Origin: Plantago major
Taxonomy: Eukaryota; Streptophyta; Magnoliopsida; Lamiales; Plantaginaceae
Assembly: GCA_026545765.1 (NCBI GenBank)
Contig: CM048840.1
Span: 47,666,580 to 47,730,579 of the forward strand
Reading direction: 5' to 3'
Length of the DNA stretch: 64,000 bases
Positions 49,001 through 59,312 of this stretch are shown piece by piece (the first letter of the stretch is position 1; the number at the start of each line of letters is the position of its first letter). A model generated the notes under the pieces. That model ran no database searches and had not been told where the DNA came from. It saw nothing but the letters and a program-made list of their open reading frames with translations. A program made the position numbers and the translations under genes.

Positions 49001-51155
49001 AGATCACTGTATGTTATATGTTTGAATCTTTTATATGTACCGTGACAGAAACCCAAAAGGAGACCGCCCACTTCATATAGTGGAAGGTCTGCTGCACCGG
49101 AGAAGTCTCAAGCGCGCTCTAGAAGCATGTCTTTTAGCCCAGACAGAGTTCGTGTTAGAGGCAGGTCACCTGCATTCAATGCTCTAGCTGCCAATTTCGA
49201 GAATCCCAATGCTAGGAATTTGTCAACTCCTCCTCCAGTGGTGAGAAAATTATATCCAAAATCTGTGACGCCAGATTCAGCAAAATTGTCATCGAGATCA
49301 GCAACTTTATCCGCATTAACTGCAAGTTTTGAACAATCACCACCTGCTCAGAAACCTTCCATACCCCGTTCTCCAATAGGTACAACTTCAGAGCTCTTCA
49401 ATATCGGTTGGTTTTGACAGTTTGAAGGATACTTTGTTTTAGTTCCCTTTTTATTGTGAGGTGTGCCAGGCCTGTGCAGTAGTGCATTGCACAGGCAATG
49501 TGCAAAGGACCCAAGTAGCAAGCTACTCCAAATATAACTTTTGGTTTCCTTTGTGCCTGGATATTGAGACAGTGAACAAGTAAATAATGTGAACACTGAA
49601 TAAAAAATGAACAAAAGTATTAAGGTTAAAGTATTGGAGTGAATTAATAAATAATGATAGTGAGATATAATGAATAAATAATGATAGAGTATGAGAGAGA
49701 CTGAATAAAGAATGATAGAAGTTCTGTTTTAGGTATGAGAAGTTTCTGTTGGGATTGCCAAAATTGTAAATGGAAGTTTTATTGAGACGGAGCGAATACT
49801 TATTAGGCTTTCATCCATTTTTTCGTAATTGTTGTTGGAGTAAGTCTCCTGGGGGACCGCCTTTGTAGACGGACTAAAAGGACCAACAAACATTACTGTT
49901 ATAGTCTAGTTAGAAACATTAGGGTTTTTTTACTAAGTAAGATCATCGGTGTTATACATACACATAAAAAATGACATAAAAATGTTCTCTTGGAAAACAT
50001 TATTGATATTTTTAAAGCATTGCTCTTATACTTGAGAACATAAGTCCGTCCTTGATAGACTATGTGTTATTGTTGTTGTTGTTCATTTGTTCGTTCATGC
50101 GTTCATTCATTCTTTGAGATCGTGGTCTTTCTTCCTACCAAGTACCAAGTAATTTAATTTCTTCTGGACTGGCCATATGAGTTATCAAACTGACCAGAAA
50201 AAACACTGGATCTTACAACTATAAGTCAAAGTATGTATTTTGGATTATTTACACTAATTTGCTTCCGTCATGTTGAAGTGAGTCCGGAGGTACAGAAACA
50301 AAAGTTGGAGGCAATTTCTCGGCAGAACTCAATAGAACCAAAGCCCAAGCCCCAAACCATAGAGGAAGATGTCAAGGAGGGTGAAGCTGAGGATGAGGAA
50401 GGAGTCACCACATATCCATATGAGCGTCTTAAGACAACGTCTACTGATCCGGTTGCAGATATTGATGTTACAAAGCGAGAGGTACTTATTGGGATTGTGG
50501 TTCCACATAGCTTGGTAGCCTCTTCATGATGAAGCCTATAGTAGTTATGGCATTTCAATCCCCTCCTTACCTTTAAAAAAAAGGATATTTGAATTTCCCT
50601 CTATATTTTTGGGCACACTTTTTTGTACATTTGTTGATTTTCTTTATCATAATAGACTATTAACCATGTAATCAGCTGTGGACCCCCTCATCCTTGCAAA
50701 CTATCCCTATCAGGTTTAGCTTCTTGCAACTTTTTTTTAAAACAAATAAATTGCCTCAAGTTTAATTACAAAGGGGTGAAATGCCATTAGTCTGTAAAAT
50801 TGGGATAATGAGATTTCGTTATAACTTTTGTGAATGGGCATGTTGGGTTTTATGTTGCATGGGTTTTGAACTAAAGCTCTCTGTTATATAGAGCCTGTAC
50901 GCTTCTATTTTCGCATGAATTTTGTAGTAGAGGATCTTGGTGCCTCTCCTTGCCTTTCTGCATGTTTAAAGAAACTATCTTCTTGATGGCTCATCTCTTG
51001 TGCAGTTGTCTGTTTTGTAATACGGGTATACTATTTCGCAGACTTATCTGTCTTCAGCTGAATTCAAGGAGAAGTTTGGATTGACAAGGGATATTTTCTA
51101 CAAATTGCCCAAATGGAAACAGAATAAGCTTAAAATGTCCCTTCAGTTATTCTAA
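37043..51155 (+). CDS. VLN4: Villin (actin-bundling protein, VLN4/VLN5 type), 961 residues
   Basis: Twenty-two coding exons join in frame: 37043-37098, 37318-37417, 38053-38121, 38201-38437, 38787-38964, 39048-39180, 40440-40602, 40686-40833, 41460-41560, 42208-42363, 44107-44175, 44266-44334, 44452-44589, 45073-45201, 46355-46502, 46636-46646, 46819-46959, 47732-47857, 47942-48007, 49049-49379, 50279-50481 and 51042-51155 (2886 nt). The start [20 protein letters not shown] is the family's. Residues about 20-740 form six gelsolin-like repeats ([41 protein letters not shown] in repeat 1). A linker follows ([20 protein letters not shown]), and the last 65 residues are the villin headpiece ending [17 protein letters not shown]. 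Plant villins bind, bundle and in some cases sever actin filaments under calcium control. The length is close to Arabidopsis VLN4 (974, from memory). Introns after exons 4 and 11 use GC donors and exon 16 is an 11-nt microexon. One conserved serine in FFT(S)WDS is absent. The call of the VLN4 rather than VLN5 subtype is by remembered similarity. Confidence 0.95.
42640..43025. mobile_element. GC-rich insert in villin intron 10, possible hAT remnant
   Basis: The insert has GC-rich inverted-like edges (TTAGCGGCTGGAGCGGCCGC near 42723 and, read on the - strand, TAGCAGCGGGGAGTGGCCG near 43010). Between them an open tail at 42766-42867 reads [12 protein letters not shown] followed by the acidic end [17 protein letters not shown] before a stop codon. 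An acidic C-terminus of this sort is seen in plant hAT transposases, but no catalytic or dimerisation motif is present, so this is a tentative call. Confidence 0.3.
46054..46260. mobile_element. Intact Stowaway MITE in villin intron 14
   Basis: The left end CTCCCTCCGTTCCTGAACAA (first base of the element is C46054) and the right end (inverse of CTCACCCCGTCCCAGAACAA) flank a 207-bp element with TA duplications at 46052-46053 and 46261-46262. CTCCCTCCGTTCC is the classical Stowaway terminal sequence (Tc1/mariner-derived). It sits 95 bp before the acceptor of exon 15. Confidence 0.85.
49610..50075. mobile_element. Two decayed MITEs in villin intron 20
   Basis: About 49610-49800 resembles a Stowaway remnant: repeated AATAAATAATGATAG blocks ending GAGACGGAGCGAATAC. 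About 49846-50075 begins GTAAGTCTCCTGGGGGACCG and ends near CCGTCCTTGATAGACTATGT, a worn relative of the MITE at 11.12 kb. Confidence 0.4.
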
Positions 51156-51616
51156 GTCCTTGAGAATCAGGGATGTTGATTTGTATGTTTGCCGAACTTG
51201 ATTGCTTCCATGTTGGAAGGAACATGGAGATGCTCTGCTCTCCCTTATACAGCAAAGTAGCGGTTGCTTTGCGTGCATGGACAGTATCGGTGCCTTTTTA
51301 GCTGATGCTGCTTCTAGGATTCTTCGTCTGTATCTAATGGACGAATGTGAGATTCGATACATCTACAAAGTTTGCATAGATAGGAATTTGTTGATTTTTG
51401 TTTTGGCTGAATTAGTTACTTGATATTCTTTTTTGGTGATGAGTTTGTGGTTTTTCTTCTTGGTTTTCTTGTTGTGTTTCATTTTTTCTCCCAGTGATCG
51501 GATTAGCAGATTGATAGGAATTGAAGTTGCAGCTTCAGGCTTTGTAGGGTATATAATTGTGCAAGGATGGAGACTGTATACAGAAACAAATGTAACTTAT
51601 TGTTTGTTGTTTAGCC

Positions 51617-51622
51617 AATAAA
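51617..51622 (+). terminator. Candidate polyadenylation signal of villin
   Basis: AATAAA in the context AGCCAATAAAGGTG, 462 bp after the villin stop codon. Confidence 0.45.
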
Positions 51623-51929
51623 GGTGTGAGCTTTTATTTTAAATTGTTTCTCTTTGGCTCTTTTATGTGATTGAGTTGCATGAGAGATAGTTGGTCACAT
51701 TCGTATTCTTATTTTAACATGTGGTAAAGGGTTATTATCCTTCTAGTCACTACCAGCAATATGCAATGCAAATTTAGTTTGATTGTTTGTTTTACTATTT
51801 TCAAGTCAGTTATTCATCTATGAATTTGGAATTGTAAAGGAGGCAGGGTTTTCTTGACGTAGTCATTTTATTACATTACAAAATATGCAAGGTGTGATTT
51901 TGGTGATGCACAATTTGACAAGTCATCGC

Positions 51930-52160
51930 CCTAGGGGTACATGAACTAGGGAATGGGGAACTTCTTCTTGCTGAAACCCGAGCTTGCTATCCGGGCAAGG
52001 AAGTCTGCCGGAATATTTACCTTTTGATATCAATCATGCACTAGTGCCTGCTGTGACATGATGGTCGAATCCTCAATCTCCCATTAGCTATCATTCCCTA
52101 GTCGATCCGCTTCAATTGCAGCGAGAGTGGCAATCTTTCGAACTAATGGTTCCGACAGTG
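51930..52160 (-). pseudogene. RNase H-like retroelement scrap
   Basis: On the - strand the region reads RKIATLAAIEADRLGNDS and, further on, KVNIPADFLARIASSGFSKK. The second block matches the last helix of plant retroelement RNase H domains (N-x-x-AD-x-LAR-x-A). The fragment is broken and isolated, and no reverse transcriptase lies beside it. Confidence 0.45.
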
Positions 52161-52199
52161 TCCATTTGGCCGACTAATGCATCGTCTCGCTATAACTGA

Positions 52200-52811
52200 G
52201 ATTTAAACCCACAAGTTGTGTGAAAATCGCCCACAAACAACTTTTCCTATAATAACTATGAAGTCAATATATACTTTATATTCACAAATTTACACATAAA
52301 TAAAATATACTATTAAATATAAAAATAAAGAAAAAAATCAACTATCATGTGTCAGTGTGTTGCATTTCCTCAAGTCTAAAAATATTTTTGGATTATTAAA
52401 TTAGAATATCATATTTTATCGCAGATTGAATTTTTTAAAGAACAAAGTGGTGGTTTGGTTCGGACAAAACTGGGTGGTTTTAAGAACGGACTTGGTCTGC
52501 ATTTTATATAAATAGCGGTCGAAATTGTTAAGTCGGACTGAGTGGCTTGATTTTTAATACTACAACAGTTTCTTATGATTTCGAATTACCCATCAATTAC
52601 CCCCTTATAGCGATTCACACTCATAATAAGCGTTTGATTTAGATTAATCTTATGATGGGGAGTACTGAAATTGTTTTTTACTGCGCATAAAAAAACATGT
52701 ATTGGTCCTTGGGATGAGGATGACATACCTGTGAAAATAAAACTCAAGAACAACCATGCCGACTCAATGGCTCCGAGGTGTCACCCAACACATTTATTGA
52801 TTTTTTATTTG
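52200..52811. other. Gene-free stretch
   Basis: AT-rich sequence between the RNase H scrap and long-TIR element II. Nothing recognised. Confidence 0.4.
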
Positions 52812-52867
52812 AGTCCGTTTTGCGAGAGACCCTATATAGGAGAGTCCCGAAAGTCCCCTTCAAACGT

Positions 52868-53895
52868 TAAAACTAGACAATTATACCTTTTTTCTCGACT
52901 TGGCTTCTGATGGTTTTTCGCGGATCTTTTGACCCGGATTCATTAAAAACGGGTCAAGTAAAAACTAGACAATATAATGTAAAAACTAGACAATATAATG
53001 TAAATTTAATATCATGTAAAAACTAGAGAATTCCTTTCATAAACTAGACAATATAATGTAAAAACTAGACAATATAAACAATTATGTTTACACTGAGTGA
53101 GTAAATTTCTGGACAAGTAATAAAACTAGACAATTTATTTACAAAACTAGACAATTCAGTTACAAAACTAGACAATATATTGTAAAAACTAGACACTAAT
53201 TTTTCTTCGATTGCTTTAGTTTCTTCAGAGCATTCTTCTTCAAATCATCCAATCCACCCTCTTCAAAATCATCATCAGCAGCAGGTCTCTTAGATCTTTG
53301 AGAAGCTTTTTCATCAGCAACTTTCTTTGCTTCTAGCTTTTTCAACTTGCATAAAAACTAGAAAGTTCAACACAACTGCACAACAGAAAGATATAACATG
53401 AAAAACTAGACAAATATTGTTAAAAACTAGACCATATGTGTTAAAATCTAAACATAAGGTATTTACATAAAAACTAGACAATATATGTTAAAAACTAGAC
53501 AGTTTCACACAAAAAGTTGTAAAACATTAAAAAGTGACAATATATGTTAAAAACTAGACAATTTTATACAAAACATTCAGAAAATTCAAACAAACAACAA
53601 ATCCCCACAAAAAACATATACAGTGTACACAACCACATAGCAAATCTAAAAATCATAAAAAGTAGATGATACATGTTAAAAACTAGACAATACATACTAA
53701 AACCTAGACAACTGCACAACAAAAAAACTACACCAGTAACAACGAACAACATAGACAATTTCAAAAATAATCACGAAAAAAATTCACAACAGAAACATTT
53801 CAACCAATAACAACGAACAACATATACAATTTCTACTAAAACATAGACCATTTATATAAAAAAACTAGACAATAACGCAAAAAAACTAGAGAATT
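52868..53895. repeat. Array of degenerate AAAACTAGACAATAT motifs
   Basis: I count about 20 copies of AAAACTAGACAAT with variants (CTAGAGAAT, CTAGACCAT, CATAGACAAT), spaced irregularly from 18 to 70 bp and all in the same orientation. The copies occur on both sides of the coding-like exon and near the left inverted end. Confidence 0.8.
53201..53350 (-). pseudogene. Lysine-rich coding-like exon inside element II
   Basis: On the - strand this stretch reads KLKKLEAKKVADEKASQRSK, then RPAADDDFEEGGLDD and LKKNALKKLKQSKK. It is clearly more codon-like and GC-richer than the surrounding array. It resembles the charged C-terminal tail of a nuclear protein; no family is recognised. It may be the last exon of an element protein or a captured host exon. 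Confidence 0.35.
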
Positions 53896-54670
53896 TATAG
53901 GCAAATAGTGCTAATTCGGCAAACTGTAGGTACAAACTATAGGCATATGCACATGGAATCACATCACAGTATATTCCAAACGCCATCATATATCAAAGCA
54001 GTAAGAATTGAGGAACCTGATAATCAATGAGATTGTGTTGCTAAGCTAATGTTGAAACTAACAACTAATCTCTCCATTATATCAACACGAATTTTCTAGA
54101 TCTGTATGTTTTCTCGAAGTTATGATGATGATGATAAACTAGATTTGCTTTGGTTTGTAGATCGACTTGCAAAATCCAGAAACCAAAAACTTACCTAGGT
54201 TTGTAGATCGATTTGCAGGAAAACTCTGAAAGAAGAAACCGCTCTCAACGTGAAGAAGAGGTCGATGATTGCAGAGAAGAATCGAAGAAGTTCAAGGTCG
54301 ATTGATTGTAGAGAGTAATCTGGAAGACGAAAGTGCTCGAGATCGATTGATTGCGCTGAGAAAAATCTCGTGATGGAGCCGCTGAAATAGAGAAAGAGGA
54401 GAAGTGGCTGAAAAAACTGAGAAAATGAGTTTTATACCAAAATAGGAAGAACCCGTTTTTGGACCCGGGTCCATTTAAGAAAACCCCACCCGCACAGAAG
54501 ATCCGCAAAATTTAGCAAAAACATTAACCTAGTCAATTTTTATTAGAAACTAGGGGTCTCTTTGGACTCTCCAAATCTAATAGGGCTTTTATGAGACTTA
54601 GTTTCGTTTTCTTCAACCAAAACTCATTCGGGCAAATTTCATTGCCTTCGGCCTACCATTAAATTCATAT

Positions 54671-54699
54671 TATTATTGTTGTTGTTGTTGTTGTTGTTA
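54671..54699. repeat. (GTT)n microsatellite
   Basis: Eight GTT units between TATTATT blocks. Confidence 0.85.
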
Positions 54700-55201
54700 G
54701 TATTATTATTATTTTATCATTTGTTTACACACCCGATCTTTTGTACGAGGAAAATAAGAAAATTTATCCAATTGAGTTATTTTCAACTTTTTTTCTTTCT
54801 TTCTTTTTAATACGACTTTTAGTAGATCAATGAAATAAAGAGTATAGTTACAATTTGAATTACCCTTCTTTTCTACCGTAAAATATGAGTTAAGATAAGA
54901 AACTACAGGAACCTGAGAGTACCATACAACCTGGTTCACATACTCTGTATGTACATCTCTAATAAAAAATCTACATGTTCTTTTGTTGGAAGATATCAAA
55001 ACAATAGAATTAAACTCAGAATCTAACGTTGAGTTTTTCTCAAACTTAACAAATAAAAAACAAGTTAAGCCAAATCAAAGTCAAACCAAACTCTACAAGT
55101 CTTTCAAATGACTCTCAAAAACTCCAAAACAAGTTAAATCAAACCAAAGTCGGACCAAACTTTATAAAAAGAACATTATCACAAATATTCAAAAATGGCA
55201 T

Positions 55202-55740
55202 TTATTCCTCCATATTATCGTCCTCGGACTTTATATTATCTTCCTCGGGCTCTATATTGTCTGGAATAGAGCGCCAAATTCTCAATGTTATCTCCTTGTG
55301 CACCCTGTTCATTGCTTCTTTCCTTGCCGGGTTCAATAAATCATTATCCACTCCACCTTGGACATTGACATCATGTTGCAAAACTGGTATTTCAAGTTTA
55401 CACATGCGCATAAAAGTATGAAGAGTGAAGATAGCAACAATCACGTATATTTGATGTGTGTCTTCCATTTGAGGCATCGTATAAAGGACCTTCCATCTCC
55501 TTTTCAAGCCGCCAAAGGCTCTTTCAACAGTAGTACGTAATGAAGAGTGTCGATAGTTAAAATGCTCAAACATCCCTTTAAGAACTCTTTTCTTCTTAAA
55601 GTCTGGAATATGATATCTTACATCGGGGTCCTTAATTGGAAAGAGTGTTGATGTAAAGTTGTTGGCACGAGCTTGTGCATATGGTTTATGGACTAGTAAT
55701 TTTGGTTAAACTTTTAATTATTTTATTTGCCGAACATTGT
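55202..55740 (-). pseudogene. C-terminal fragment of a PIF/Harbinger transposase (DDE_Tnp4)
   Basis: On the - strand an open stretch from about 55740 to the stop at 55202 reads HKPYAQARANNFTSTLFPIK, then VRYHIPDFKKKRVLKGM, FEHFNYRHSSLRTTVERAFG and GLKRRWKVLYTM. The block with FNYRHSSLR-x-x-VERAFG-x-LK is the signature around the third acidic catalytic residue (the E of VERAF) of Harbinger transposases. The tail ends in an acidic IEPEEDNIKSEDDNMEE. The first two catalytic aspartates would lie upstream and are not present here, so this is a truncated copy. No ends or 3-bp duplication were identified. Confidence 0.75.
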
Positions 55741-55759
55741 CCATGCTCATGTAAACGTT

Positions 55760-56681
55760 TTCAAGTTGTAATAAATTTCATCGATTAAAAAAAAAAAACT
55801 AGATAAAGACAGTTTGTACGACGATTAAAATTCGGTTTTAATCGAGTTATTATTCTCATATTGTTTTCCAGGCGGTTGGTTTTAAAGTTTGTTATACAAT
55901 AATAAATAAAAATGTAAAGTGACAGAAAAATAGTAGGAAGAGTGTGAGAAAGATGACAAAAATAATATATTTTTTTAATTGTGATTATATATACCATAAT
56001 TGTTATTATTATTACAAAATAATTTCTTCAATTCAGTTCAGTTCGTTTCAGTTTCAGTTCAGTTCAGTTCAGAAAATTACAGTTAAAGAGAACAGATCCT
56101 TAGTATTTTTATTTTATTGAACAGACCGGAACGCGGACCTTGTAAATAGTAACTGGGTCATCAATTACTAGGACAAAGTAGTAGTACCCGAGCACCTCCA
56201 ATTCCCAATAAACTTCACATTACACTCATGTGTCTCTCTTTCTCACCATACACAAATTCTTGTACTTCACTACCCATCTGTAATACAGTACAGCACACTT
56301 GTAAGTTTTAACATCTAATCATTTCAAATTTTGTACCACCACCATCATCAGCTCAGCAGAACATGCACAAAACAATTAAACAAGCAACAAAACAATTGAT
56401 GAATTTTGCATGAGTATCAAATTATATAATGACTAGTGTGGTCTTTTTTCCATATTGGTCGAGTGGTAAGGAAGCTGAAGTTACAAGCATGCTCCGAAAG
56501 AAATATGTAAACATACAATGTATATTAAATTCTCAAAAGGAAAAAGTCTAGTAATTTTTCTTCTTCAATTCGATATTACATCACATGTTTACATATACAA
56601 TCAATCCCAATACCTCTAGTGTATTCCCCACTAATAATAAGTTGTCCTCTCCAGCAAACCAATTGATTAATTAATTACTCA
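55760..56681. other. Gene-free stretch downstream of the ATL gene
   Basis: Contains the presumed 3' UTR of the ATL gene on its right side and TTCAGTTCAG repeats at 56034-56072. No gene recognised. Confidence 0.4.
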
Positions 56682-57914
56682 CTAAACAACAATGGAGCCA
56701 GTAGCAGAAGAAGAAGAAGAAGAAGAAAGAGTGGCAATGTTGGGTTGTTGTTGTACAATAGCATCTGTATTTGGGTGTTGTTTGGATTGTGAAATCCAAG
56801 CCAACCACCTGTTACCAATCTTCTCCTCTTCTCTGTTTGTGTTTCCACCATTATTATTATTATTATTATCTGTAGCTGTGGTACTGTACCTACTGACTTT
56901 GGTCATCTCCGACATGCTCCTCATCCCAATTGCGATCAAATTCTCCGATTCCAGGTACAAATACTCCTTCACCTGCGCATCACTCCATCTTCTGCCAATA
57001 ATTATCCTGTGATCCAATTTGTGCTTTTCCTTCACAGGCAATTCACCATCTTTCCGATTTTGATTTTGATTTTCCCCCAATTTATGCTGCAATTCATTTG
57101 GTTGTCGTAGTTTCCGTTTCGAGTAATTGATCCACCCGTCTAACGAGCTCCTTTTCCGATCAAAATCCACCCTCTCTTTCTCCACTATCATCTCCACTAC
57201 CGATTTCTCCGAATGCCGACCCGAAACCCTAGGGTTATAATTCTTCAATGCTAATTCTTCCGATTTCTCATTCTCATTATCATTACTATTATCACAGCAA
57301 TAATCACTTTGCTCGGTAATGGTGGTGGTGAAATTGTCGAGTAGCAGAACGTCTTCCGGGTCGACCCGGTACCGGCAAAGCGGGCAGGTGGAGTGAGCGT
57401 CTAACCACGTATCGACGCATTCCACGTGGAAAGCGTGCTTGCATTTGGGCAGTAGCCTCAGAATTTCCTCTGGCTCGAACCTGTTCAGGCACACTGCGCA
57501 TTCTAGCCCTTCCTTTTGCCCTCGTAGAGACGAGAATCGGAAGGTCGGGAGAGATCCTATTAGCTTCCGGTTGAGGCCGGAGTTTGTTCGCCATGCTGCT
57601 CGCTGGTTTGCGTAGTAGGCGGCTGTGGTATGATTGTTGGTTCGAGGGGAGAGTGGTGGTGTTCTTTTGCAGTGTTTTAGGTATAGGAGGAGGAGGAATG
57701 TTGCTGAGAAGATCGTCGTTGAGATGCCGACTATTACCGCTATGCCGGGTTTGAATGAGTTTATTATATGTGGTGGTGGTGGTGGTGGTGGAGGTGGATA
57801 GTTAGTAGCATTGGTGATATTTGCAATTTGGTCATTGGTGGCTACTGATTTGATGAGTAACAGGAAAAGAAGGAAGAAGACAAATGATGGGTGGTGATTG
57901 AGAATGGTGGCCAT
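56682..57914 (-). CDS. ATL-type RING-H2 E3 ubiquitin ligase, 410 residues
   Basis: A single-exon gene, as usual for ATLs. Residues 1-25 form a signal peptide or first hydrophobic segment, 40-48 a polyproline run and 57-79 a membrane helix (GIAVIVGISTTIFSATFLLL). Residues 112-123 hold the GLD box, here with N in place of D (SGLNRKLIGSLP). The RING-H2 finger is at 139-180 with ligands C139, C142, C158, H160, H163, C166, C177 and C180, plus the ATL-typical P156 and W170. The C-terminal 220 residues are polar and probably disordered, with WSDAQVKEYLYLESENLIAI in the middle. The family transfers ubiquitin from E2 enzymes at cell membranes, often in defence or nutrient responses. The GLD-RING spacing and the conserved C-terminal segment put it near ATL13/ATL42/ATL43. 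The target is unknown. Confidence 0.93.
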   Translation of the reverse strand: MATILNHHPSFVFFLLFLLLIKSVATNDQIANITNATNYPPPPPPPPPHIINSFKPGIAVIVGISTTIFSATFLLLLYLKHCKRTPPLSPRTNNHTTAAYYANQRAAWRTNSGLNRKLIGSLPTFRFSSLRGQKEGLECAVCLNRFEPEEILRLLPKCKHAFHVECVDTWLDAHSTCPLCRYRVDPEDVLLLDNFTTTITEQSDYCCDNSNDNENEKSEELALKNYNPRVSGRHSEKSVVEMIVEKERVDFDRKRSSLDGWINYSKRKLRQPNELQHKLGENQNQNRKDGELPVKEKHKLDHRIIIGRRWSDAQVKEYLYLESENLIAIGMRSMSEMTKVSRYSTTATDNNNNNNGGNTNREEEKIGNRWLAWISQSKQHPNTDAIVQQQPNIATLSSSSSSSATGSIVV

Positions 57915-58237
57915 GTTAGTGAGAATTTGGTTGCAGGGAGAGAGAGAGATTGGTTAAGGAAGAGAAGAGGGACAGATGTATTGGGGTAGGGAAGAATAGA
58001 TTCCACCAAAAAGAGGGCTGGTACTAGTACAAAACAAGGGACAAAGGACAAAGGGATATAACAGGGTAGAATTTTTGGTGGTGGTATATTACTCCTTCCC
58101 GTACTAAAATGGAATCCAGGAAGTTGAAATCGGAACATAGGGAGGAAGAGGGAGTATTTCTTTCTTGGCTACTGTTATTGTCAATTTCAATTGGAAAGGC
58201 ACAACACGACATGGGATTTGCTGCTGCTGCTACTCTG

Positions 58238-58247
58238 CATATATAGA
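58238..58247 (-). promoter_or_regulatory. Candidate TATA box of the ATL gene
   Basis: On the - strand CTATATATGC lies about 325 bp upstream of the ATL start codon. It is a plausible core promoter but no transcription start evidence is available. Confidence 0.35.
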
Positions 58248-58269
58248 ACACAACACGACACAAGTTTCA

Positions 58270-59304
58270 CTTTCGAACAAGAAGAGATAAAAAAAAGAGA
58301 TGAGATCAAATTATGGATTCTTGTGTTGTGTATCATTGTAAAGCCGCCATCTTGAGATTGAGTTGAGAAATGGACAAAAATGTGTGCATTTTTTATTTTG
58401 GGGAGTATGCATGATACTGTATAGTATATGTATCCTGTGTCATACAGCAGCAGCAGCAGGCTTTAGCAGTGAAAAAGAGCTGTTGAATTGAATGGAATTG
58501 AATTGGAGAAGAGTAAAGAGGAGGATGGGTAGGTGAGTGGTGGGGTGAACTGTGAAAGAGATTTATTAAGCTTCAATCAATCAATTTATCAGACCCCCCA
58601 AAATTTGTTAACACATGCTTCTGTTGTGCCATGCCAAATTGGCTATGATATGGACAATCTATTTATAGCCACTTTCCACACCAGTGTTCTCATTGAAGAA
58701 CATGCCATCATTTGGATCCAGACTCATGCCAGCCCAACCTACTCAAATCCTTAATGGACCCAAATCCGGATCCATTTGTAGCACATGAAAACATGTAACG
58801 CGTATTTTTGTAGCATTTAGTTATAAATAATGGAATAAGTATATGAAAATAAGTAATATCGCTACTTCTGATAATGATTACTTTTTTTTCGAATTGAATT
58901 ATGGTTTGAGTTAGTACAAATTGATCTTTTTTAATTTAATTGGAGAAAATGGGGAAGAGAGATTGGTTATCATTGTTTTTCTAAGATTGATTGATTTTGT
59001 TGTCGTTGAATTATGAGTTGTAATTTAGGAGAAGACAACTTGAGTTTTCTTAATGATGCATGTATTTTGTTTGGGGAATTAGGACCTGTAATTTATTTGA
59101 AATGATAGATTGCTTTTTGTAATTAAAGTCTAATTTACATACATATTCTAAATGAGTTCAATTTAACTTAAATTAAATACTTAATTGAACAACTCCAATA
59201 GTTGTCTACTTATATATATATATACGGTAACAAGTATATATATATATATAAATTCTAATATATTATACACATAATTGGCCGAGCGACGGGTGTGCAGGTT
59301 AACG
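58270..59304. other. Upstream intergenic region of the ATL gene
   Basis: Contains a CAG repeat (58446-58459), AT-rich sequence and TA-rich microsatellites (59212-59250). No gene or element recognised. Confidence 0.4.
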
Positions 59305-59312
59305 GTGGTTAC

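Larger units (their letters stand above)
52812..54602 (-). mobile_element. Long-TIR DNA element II with an internal motif array (Mutator-like?)
   Basis: The left end carries GAGACCCTATATAGGAGAGT (CC follows) and, 100 bp in, GCGGATCTTTTGACCCGG and AAAAACGGGTCAAG. The right end mirrors these on the - strand: GCCCTATTAGATTTGGAGAG (TCC follows), GCGGATCTTCTGTGCGGG and AAAAACGGGTTC, giving diverged inverted ends of about 170 bp. On the - strand a promoter-side leader (54500-54200) ends at CTAG|GTAAGT near 54192, then comes a motif array (52.87-53.89 kb) interrupted by a short coding-like exon (53350-53201). The order of end, leader, array and coding tail mirrors element I at 15.7 kb. No transposase core or exact target duplication was found. 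Confidence 0.55.

Noticed and set aside
52868-53895. The CTAGACAA array as a CRISPR-like array
   Set aside because: This is a plant nuclear sequence, the repeated word is short and degenerate, spacing ranges from 18 to 70 bp, and no cas-like gene is present.
56450-56500. tRNA-like sequence GGTCGAGTGGTAAGG
   Set aside because: It resembles a tRNA box A, but no box B (GGTTCGANTCC) or cloverleaf can be drawn downstream.
56692-57012. Open frame on the + strand opposite the ATL gene
   Set aside because: It is the antisense shadow of the ATL C-terminal coding region, with low-complexity glutamate and leucine runs from microsatellites.
57304-57594. Alternative-frame open stretch inside the ATL gene
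   Set aside because: It overlaps the RING-H2 coding sequence in another frame and has no domain of its own.
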